64,000 nt of DNA from Ceratothoa steindachneri (Eukaryota; Arthropoda; Malacostraca; Isopoda; Cymothoidae): positions 95,943,413 through 96,007,412 of the forward strand of contig OZ018318.1 in NCBI GenBank assembly GCA_963969495.1. Direction: 5' to 3'. The first letter of the stretch is position 1; each line of letters starts with the position of its first letter. Shown piece by piece: positions 57,600 to 64,000 of this stretch. The notes beneath the pieces were generated by a model. The model saw only the letters and a program-made list of their open reading frames with translations, searched no databases and was not told the origin of the DNA. The position numbers and the translations under genes were made by a program.

Positions 57600-57660
57600 C
57601 GATTTATTGCGAATGCAGATTTGACGGAGACATCCGTCATCTTCAATCGCTGGCAAAGTA
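57600..57660 (-). other. Hairpin with hammerhead-like flanks, possible PLE terminal repeat
   Basis: On the minus strand GAAGATGA is followed by a 7-bp hairpin (TGACGGA/TCCGTCA, 57622-57639) and then AAAT. The arrangement recalls the CUGAUGA-stem-GAAA core of hammerhead ribozymes, which are known in the terminal repeats of Penelope-like elements. The core bases are not all conserved. It lies about 1 kb 3' of the Penelope-like ORF on the same strand. Confidence 0.3.
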
Positions 57661-58368
57661 ATGAATACAGAAAGATGCTTAGCCTAAATAAACACAAATT
57701 TACAAGTGGGAGTCTAATTAGGAGAGGGTGGATGTATGGAACGGTGTTATTTTTATCGAAGACCGTACGAGTCTTCTGCTTGCTTATCAAAGGGGTTAAT
57801 GTTAAATTGCCCATGTGAAGTATTATTAAAGTTTGGAATTTACTTTATCAGAGCTTATTCTATTAGACGTCTATGTATATATTGTGCGAATAATAAATTA
57901 TTTTCCCATTATCAATGTCATTTGAATGTTCTTCACTTGCATGTGTAGGAACAGGCTAGAAGTTAAGCTTCCACGGCGCAAGTTGATTTCTTTTCCTTCA
58001 TTCTCTATGAAAATCTGCCGCTTTCGCTGATGTATATTTGATCGCAAATTTTGCATAAAATATAATAAACACCCTGTTCTTTATCGGCCGATCTATTTTT
58101 AGAAAGAATATTTCGTATCGTTTATCGTATTGAAAGGCAAAATTAATAATGTTGGCACATGCCAGCTTTTTAATTTAATTAATTTTGGCAAAAATGGGAA
58201 TATAATAAAATTATTATTACACACTTTTTCCTTAGAATTAGCTTGTTAGTAAAAGTTGGTTCTGGCTATATAATAAGTTTTTTCTAAGAATCATATGGAA
58301 TACTGGATCTAGATGAATGTTAAGATGATCGTGTTAATTTCATCCTGCAAGAAACAAAGATCACGTAT

Positions 58369-58371
<3 letters not shown>

Positions 58372-58427
<56 letters not shown>
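58372..58427. repeat. (TA)n microsatellite
   Basis: About 56 bp of perfect TA repeat, 0.23 kb beyond the 3' end of the Penelope-like ORF. Confidence 0.97.
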
Positions 58428-58431
<4 letters not shown>

Positions 58432-58654
58432 AATTAAACCACGCTTTCTGAAAAGATATTTATTTCAGAACTGAGTAGAGAATTACAAAGAACTCCATAT
58501 TTACTTCTGACCTGATAGAAAAAGATCATGTTACCTTACCTACTCCCCTGCACAGGCTAATCACAGGGGTGACATAATTTACTACCTGATTAGGGTGCGC
58601 AATTTTAGAATTTTGTTCATCTGCTTACAAGAAAATTGACCTTCAGTTAAATTG

Positions 58655-60110
58655 AAATTAGGAATGGATGTGATCAAACTTGACATTATTCTTTGATTTA
58701 AAGAACAATTTACTTCCTTCAGAATTGATGGAATGAATAAAATCTCTGACAATAAAATTCTCCACTACTTTCATTGCCAACTCTGATGTTTCTCTAATGG
58801 TCATAAATCTCTTATCTAAATTTTTTCTCTTTTCACCTACATGAACATTTTCACAATCTTTACATGGAATTACATATACCCCTTTATCCTGTTGATCTTT
58901 AGGATTCCTGGAAATCATCATTTGGTTTATAGAATTATTATATTTAAAAGCTATTTTAATTCCTGTTTCCTGAAATAAGTGCTTTAACTTATTTAGTCTG
59001 TCATTAAATGTTAATGTTATACATTTGCTGAAGTCTTTAGAACGTGCAGGCTTATTACAATAGTAAGTTTTCCTAGCTGCAAAATGAGCTGATGATATAA
59101 ACCAATCTGGGTAGTACAGTTGGGAAAAAATATTCTTGATATTAAAAATTTCTTCGTCTAAATAAGAAGGTTAACATACTCTTTATTCTCTAAGAAACAT
59201 AATAGATATAAAAATATTTTTAACAGTATTATCATGGCATGAAAAATAATGTATAAATGCATTTGAGTGAGTTCTCTTCCTCTATACAGATATTTTATAT
59301 CAGGGGTAATCTTTGTTGATAAGGATCTCTAAAAAGGGTAATTTGTTGTCTTCTTCCAACTCATATTTAAATTTAATTAAAGCATGCAAGTTATTTAAGT
59401 TACTGAATAAATAGTCAAAATTAAGATTATCAGCTAATACTGAAAAAACATCATGAATATACCTTAACCATATGAATTTAGAGGGACCAATTCTGGGTTG
59501 GAGTTCTGTGTCAAAATAATCCATGAAGAAACAAGCCAATATTGGTTATAAACTATTTCCCATACCTAACCCAAATTTCTGTCTATAAAACTTATTATTA
59601 ACTCGAAACACATTATCTGAGAGACATAATTCCACTAAATCAACAAATATATTAGGTGCGATGAGAAGATCCAAGTTGAGGTTTAGGATAACTCTTCTTA
59701 GAAGGCTAATGTCTTCATCCACTGAAACTTTGGTAAACAAAGAGTTTACGTCAAAGCTCACAACTTTGCTGTCTGGAAATTGAAGATGATTAATGCGATC
59801 CATGAAGTCTTGAGTATTTTGAGCGTATGCTGCTGAAATTCTTTCAACTGCTGGAGATAAATGTTTGTCGAGTCATTTCGAGACCTTATATGTGGGAGAA
59901 TTAATGTTGGATATAAATGGATGCAGAGGAAATCCCTCTTTAAAAACCTTGGGAAGCACGTTCCTGTAGGGGAGTGAAGAGTTTATAGTAAGGAAGTGTG
60001 GTTTAATTTTTCCTAACCTTGCAATAGTACATCAACTTTACAATATTCTTTATCTTTTTGGCTAGTGTTTTTCGAACAAAGTCATGCTCACCTTATGATC
60101 TAATATATTA
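58655..60110 (-). pseudogene. Penelope-like element, RT + GIY-YIG endonuclease, broken
   Basis: Read on the minus strand: KPHFLTINSSLPYRNVLPKV and a PLHPFISNINSPTYKVSK block (about 59860-60000), VVSFDVNSLFTKVSVDED (59709-59770, RT motif with catalytic Asp), QKFGLGMGNSL then a stop where S is expected, FFMDYFDTELQP, and WLRYIHDVFSVL (59440-59480) in place of the YxDD motif. LPFLEILINKD and THSNAFIHYFS follow. The C-terminus 58658-58921 is a GIY-YIG domain, GVYVIPCKDCENVHVGEKRK then LDKRF. The first catalytic Asp of YxDD is His (59453-59455) and the Tyr of YIG is His. PLEs copy their RNA and cut the target with GIY-YIG. Confidence 0.9.
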
Positions 60111-60177
60111 AACATGAAATGGGTTTGTATGCTAATTGATTAACAATGAGATAAACTCATTATAGGGGTAGATACAA

Positions 60178-60187
60178 TTATATATAT

Positions 60188-60244
<57 letters not shown>

Positions 60245-60258
60245 AATATGTATATATA
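60178..60258. repeat. (TA)n microsatellite, slightly interrupted
   Basis: TA repeat with GATA and CATAAATATG interruptions, just 5' of the PLE reverse transcriptase and between it and the second GIY-YIG fragment. Confidence 0.95.
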
Positions 60259-60439
60259 TCGATAAATCATAAATATTGAATTTTTTACAAATTAATTGAA
60301 AAGTGACAATAACAGGTGGAGACCAATATAAATGAACAACAAAGGGCATCTAACCTGTAACACGATTTTCAGAAACATGACTAGGTTATGGAGAAGATGA
60401 AAACAATTAACAAGTGTAGGATATAGTGATTTGTTTTTT

Positions 60440-60800
60440 TATTATGTGGCATGGTGATGAAATGCAGATATATCATTGCTGAGATAGGTCTTACTGGAAT
60501 TAATATGAATTTATTCCAAATTTAAAAGCTTATCTCATCTTGGGAACAATCTATAATTTTGAAATCATTAATAGTCTGGTCAGTTTTGCAGGAGATAATG
60601 TGATTCCGATTCGAAGAGTATTCCTCGTGGTTAAGGAGTTTGTTATTTCTGCCACTGTTACATTAATAAGACAAGCTCTGGTATGCACCGAGCGCAGTGT
60701 ACTGCGGACATAAGAGCCCTTACGACAACGAGGATATGTGAATATATACACGAGACCACTACGCAGGCTACATGAGTGCAGGCTGTTTATATTAAATAGG
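60440..60800 (-). pseudogene. Second GIY-YIG fragment (PLE C-terminus)
   Basis: The minus strand reads SGLVYIFTYPRCRKGSYVRS and TLRSVHTRACL (about 60670-60760), then a frame change to a NIRNHIIS-like segment, a C-K region, FKIIDCSQDE (about 60535-60570) and LESIYIN-like residues. This is the GIY-YIG C-terminal domain of a Penelope-type element of a subtype different from the main ORF, with YVR replacing the YVG/YIG Gly. It lies upstream of the main PLE in the same orientation, so two PLE copies may be arranged head to tail. Its own RT was not recognised in 60800-61450. Confidence 0.6.
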
Positions 60801-61568
60801 GAAACTATTGATAATTTATCGAGAGAATTATTTTGAAGTTAATTTGTGTTAAATGATTTTTGAAGAGTTTTGTATTGCTTTTCGCAACTGGTGATTAATA
60901 AGGCCTAATTAATGAAGGGAAAAATATTGTATGTCCCTGGGAACGTTATATAGAGGTATTTGTGGAAAATAAATATATTCAAGTAAGGTTTTAAGACAAG
61001 CTTCAAAAATATGTAACAGATTCGAATTATTCGTGAAATAGGTGCGGAGAAAATCTAGTTTTTTATCGATAGTAAAATATGAAGAAGATTAATAGTAGGC
61101 ACGGTGTAGATGAGTTTTAATGAATTAAAAAAAATATATATCAAGGCAAAAAGAAACTACACCTTGAGCCAGAAAATGTAGATTTACTTTAGACGGGGGT
61201 AAAGAGTTTGTTTTCAGATATATTGATAAGAATATCATAAAATGAGAGAGCATTATTCAGTTCCTGTTCCAACAGTGTATTTGATATTTGGATTCATAAA
61301 TATGGATTCTAAATCCATAACAATCTGATTATATTTAAGTAAATCTGTTCCTTTCCTTTGAGTATGCGTTAGAAAAGCCCCTTTGGGGTTGTTGAAAATT
61401 TAAATTGTGTGCAATTTTCTTGACTAGGAAGCTATGTAGACTTTTGATTAGTTGTAAAGAAAATATTAATATTTATTAATATTTAAAAATAATAATATTT
61501 ATGAGTATATATATCTTCTAAAAATTCACTATCCTAAATTTTTCCTTTGAATAGACTTCTTTTTACTT
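60800..61568. other. Stretch without clear genes
   Basis: Possibly the upstream remains of the second Penelope-like copy; no RT motif could be read. Confidence 0.35.
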
Positions 61569-61570
61569 TA

Positions 61571-62794
61571 CACCTGGTTTCCAATAACTTGGACCGATTT
61601 TAAATGTGAGTTAAGTTGAAGCGTCTAATGGTTCTTTTTCTTTTCTTTTAGATTTAACAACCTCAGTCTTTGGCAACCTCAACCATGGAAAGATTAACAA
61701 TCGAACTACGTGTTAAAGTTATCGAAGCCTATTACGAAAATGGACGCATTTCAGGCACTTCGCCATGTTTTTGTTCAACATAATCGACCAACCGGGAGTG
61801 CAATTTGGAAAATTGTTCTTAAATTCCAACAAACGTGGTCTGTGGCAGATATGAAAATGCCATTGCGTGCTCGTTTACGCCGTTCAGCTGAAAACATTTT
61901 TGCAGTGCACGAGAATGTGGCCGAATATCCAACAACCTCTATTCGTTATCGTGCGCAGGAATTGAGCCCTTACACAACAACGTTACATCGAATTTTGACA
62001 AAAGATTAATCTCTGTACGCTTACAAAATTCAATTGACACAAGACCTGAAGACTGCTGACCATTTGAAGCGCCGTACATTCGTCATTTGGGTGCACGAGC
62101 AAAGACAATCCGATGATGATTTTTCGCCAAACCACATTTAGTAATGAAGCCCATTTTCATCTTGGTGGATTCGTGAATAAGCAGAATTGTCTCATTTGGG
62201 CTGATGAAAATCCCAGGTGTGTATTTTTTTCTAGTGGAACCATTGTGCCATATTTCTTCAAAGATGGTGCCAGGAATTCTGTTACGGTGGCAGGCGAGCC
62301 ATACTTTGCAATGATAACAAACTTCTTATGGCCGAATTGATTTCTATGGATGTTGAAGATTTGTGGTTTCAACAGGACGGCGCCAAATGCCACATAGCCA
62401 ATGAGAAGTTCCCAGGTCGCAGCATCACTCGAAACAGCGAGGTCAATTGGCCACCACGATCGTGCAACTTGACGCCTTTAGATTTCTTTCTTTGGGATCA
62501 TCTCAAAAGTAAGGTCTATTCTAACAAGCCAACAACAATTCAAAAGCTGAAGGATGAGATAATAAGGCATATTGGTGAGATCGAGTAGAAACTATGCAGA
62601 AACTTCATCAAAAATTTTGATCATCGAGTGGAGGTGTGCCGCTGAAGCCGTAGCGGACATTTAGGCGATATTAATTTTCCACATAATTTCCATGACTCAC
62701 CTAACATGATCCAATAGTGAAATCAATAAATTTTCACCAATAACACTTTTTTATTTACTGCTAACTTTGATCCATCTTAATGGATCACCCTTTA
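61571..62794 (+). mobile_element. Mariner-like element 2, full length
   Basis: The left end (CACCTGGTTTCCAATAACTT from 61571) and the reverse complement of the right end (AAAGGGTGATCCATTAAGAT) are imperfect inverted repeats sharing GGT, TCCA, TAA, TGGA in register. TA flanks both sides (61569-61570; 62795-62796, or one dinucleotide earlier). It is about 1.22 kb, with one plus-strand transposase gene. Confidence 0.8.
61685..62690 (+). pseudogene. Mariner-like transposase, catalytically altered
   Basis: ATG 61685 opens MERLTIELRVKVIEAYYENG; a frameshift near 61735 leads into QALRHVFVQHNRPTGSAIWK (61710-62009), the HTH domain, then RYRAQELSPYTTTLHRIL. After another break, YKIQLTQDLKTADHLKRR is readable near 62020. 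The catalytic part 62113-62340 has FSNEAHFHLGGFVNKQN, where the first Asp of FSDEAHF is Asn (62143-62145). DLWFQQDGAKCH (second Asp) and LTPLDFFLWDHLKSKVYSNK (third) are intact in 62328-62588. The C-terminus G-H-L-G-D-I is near 62655. Same family as the element at 25.5-26.7 kb. Confidence 0.88.
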
Positions 62795-62796
62795 TA

Positions 62797-63546
62797 AGTA
62801 AATATTTGTTGTTTTTATTCATCATATTTATTATAAATATTTAGCATTTCTGCTTCTCTCATCAACGTAGAACTTTGACGAGTGCCACTTGCCAGGTAAA
62901 CCCATATTTTTGTTAATCGTATTGAACTTTCTTATTGCTAAAAGTTATCAAATGGAGTTTGAGCCTTTTTTTATTTTTCATGAATGAAAAACGGATTTGT
63001 GTTTAATTCAAGACTCGTGCATTGCGAATCTGAACACTAGACTTACACAGGTAATCTCCTTAGCTGGAGGGAATGGTTATATGAAGCTTGAAAATCAGTT
63101 TTGATTGGAATCTTTTGCTGAAAGAGCAAAGAGAGGAAATTTTGGTGAAAAGAGTGTTATGAAAATATCTGATTAAGATTCTATTTCAAACTCCCATTTT
63201 GGCAGACACATCTGTCCGTCTTTTTCGTGGCGACCGATGGAAAAATGATATAAGACGAGTTATTATTATGTACCGATTATTTTCTCTGTCCGTAAGATAT
63301 CAATTTCGACCCTTTTCTTAATTGAGCCAAAATATTGAAATCTATCAAGGGAATTTAATTTGAGGTCCCCTTATTTAGGTTAAGCGGATAACACAGTAAA
63401 CTCCTCTAAATTTTCCAAATTAACCTTTATTTATAAAATATAGTCTTCTATTCCCTTAGCTTTAATTTGACACAAGAAATTACATCTATCGCCTTATTAA
63501 AATTTTACGATAAACAAATATTTTTCGAGAAAGATTTTTATATCTG
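62797..63546. other. Stretch without recognisable genes
   Basis: AT-rich; no motif. Confidence 0.45.
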
Positions 63547-64000
63547 TGATAGAACGGTCTGAGGCCGCTTAATTTCAACCGCTATCACATGTTGTTTAGA
63601 AACACGTTGCTACCCACGTGCATCTTCGCGTAGAAGCAGGGCGCCCTATCGCCACCTGAGTCAATATTTAACCAAGAAGGCCATCTCCCCCCCTTCGTTT
63701 TGCCCCAAGAGTCGATCTCGCCAGATTAAGTTAGGCTTATGGGCAGATAAGGTATGTTCTCAGGCACGGCTGGGCATACCCTTGAAGCCCCCACTCCATT
63801 TTCTACTACGCCAAGGGGATGGCTCGACTATTTATATGGAAACTTTACCGATTAGAGGAGATCAGATCCAGATTATCTTCGCGAGACATCACGCCGATCC
63901 GGTCACACCTTGTGCACCAGGGGCCCTCTACCTCGAAATCAACTATTTTTGTCCAGAAGAGGACAATATCCCTTGAGTGCCAAGGTTCAAGCCTTCAAGA
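63547..64000 (+). mobile_element. LTR, second copy, cut by the window end
   Basis: Begins TGATAGAACGGTCTGAGGCC and follows the LTR at 12754 through CTACCCACGTGCATCTT, TCAATATTTAACCAA, GATCCAGATTATCTTCGCGA and the GTCCAGAAGAGGACAATAT hairpin. Small indels not divisible by three separate the copies. Whether this is a solo LTR or the 5' LTR of a longer element cannot be told. Confidence 0.9.

Noticed and set aside
60140..60349. ORF with Tyr-Ile run on the minus strand
   Set aside because: Translation of another (TA)n repeat.
1..64000. CRISPR arrays, tRNA and rRNA genes, bacterial promoters or operons
   Set aside because: None seen; the repeats present are microsatellites, minisatellites or transposon copies, and the sequence is eukaryotic in character.

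Overview
This window looks like non-genic DNA from a eukaryote, most likely an arthropod (a crustacean or chelicerate is plausible; I cannot name the species). The reasons are AT-rich sequence full of short broken ORFs, no bacterial operon structure, long (TA)n and (CT)n microsatellites, clusters of TTAGG-type telomere-like pentamers, and a dense mixture of decayed mobile elements of the classes common in arthropods: Helitron, CR1/jockey-like LINEs, a Penelope-like element, Gypsy and other LTR elements, mariner and Tc1 transposons. I found no host gene I can name, no tRNA or rRNA gene and no CRISPR array. Nearly every recognisable coding stretch is a pseudogene with stops or frameshifts.

Layout, left to right. 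1-2640: Helitron Rep/helicase relic containing an internal 175-bp duplication. 5.4-7.0 kb and 12.5-15.5 kb: two copies of a 1.4-kb repeat, the second split by a 1.3-kb solo LTR and by a further 0.38-kb block. 9.1-9.45 kb: 175-bp tandem repeat, followed by a mariner C-terminal relic (-). 17.0-19.7 kb: LINE with endonuclease and reverse transcriptase (-). 19.9-20.5 kb: degenerate short-motif repeat field. 20.6-21.8 kb: old CR1-like LINE (+). 23.3-26.7 kb: two Tc1 relics and a whole mariner-like element with TIRs and TA target duplications (-). 27-34 kb: poorly resolved, including a dispersed repeat pair, a CT microsatellite and a GC-rich block that looks like part of an LTR element. 34.1-34.7 kb: Tc1 relic (+). 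34.8-39.3 kb: Gypsy-type LTR element with two LTRs, gag and protease but no central pol, and a foldback structure just inside the 5' LTR. 40.7-45.5 kb: nearly complete CR1-like LINE (+) whose ORF1 has a zinc finger and an SGNH esterase. 47.8-49.2 kb: a 5'-truncated copy of the same LINE (-). 49.4-49.7 kb: TTAGG-like arrays. 53.5-54.3 kb: relic of a widespread uncharacterised arthropod repeat protein (-), with a striking hairpin beside it. 58.6-60.8 kb: Penelope-like RT plus GIY-YIG relic and a second GIY-YIG fragment (-). 61.6-62.8 kb: second mariner-like element (+). 63.5-64.0 kb: start of another copy of the 1.3-kb LTR.

The sequences do not form a pathway. Together they are a record of nested insertion and decay. 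The most informative points are the filled/empty site pair that dates one LTR insertion relative to a duplication, the loss of single catalytic residues in otherwise recognisable transposases and RT, a Gypsy element that lost its central pol but kept both ends, and several strong hairpins that no coding feature explains. All identifications rest on motif reading from memory and were not checked by a search.
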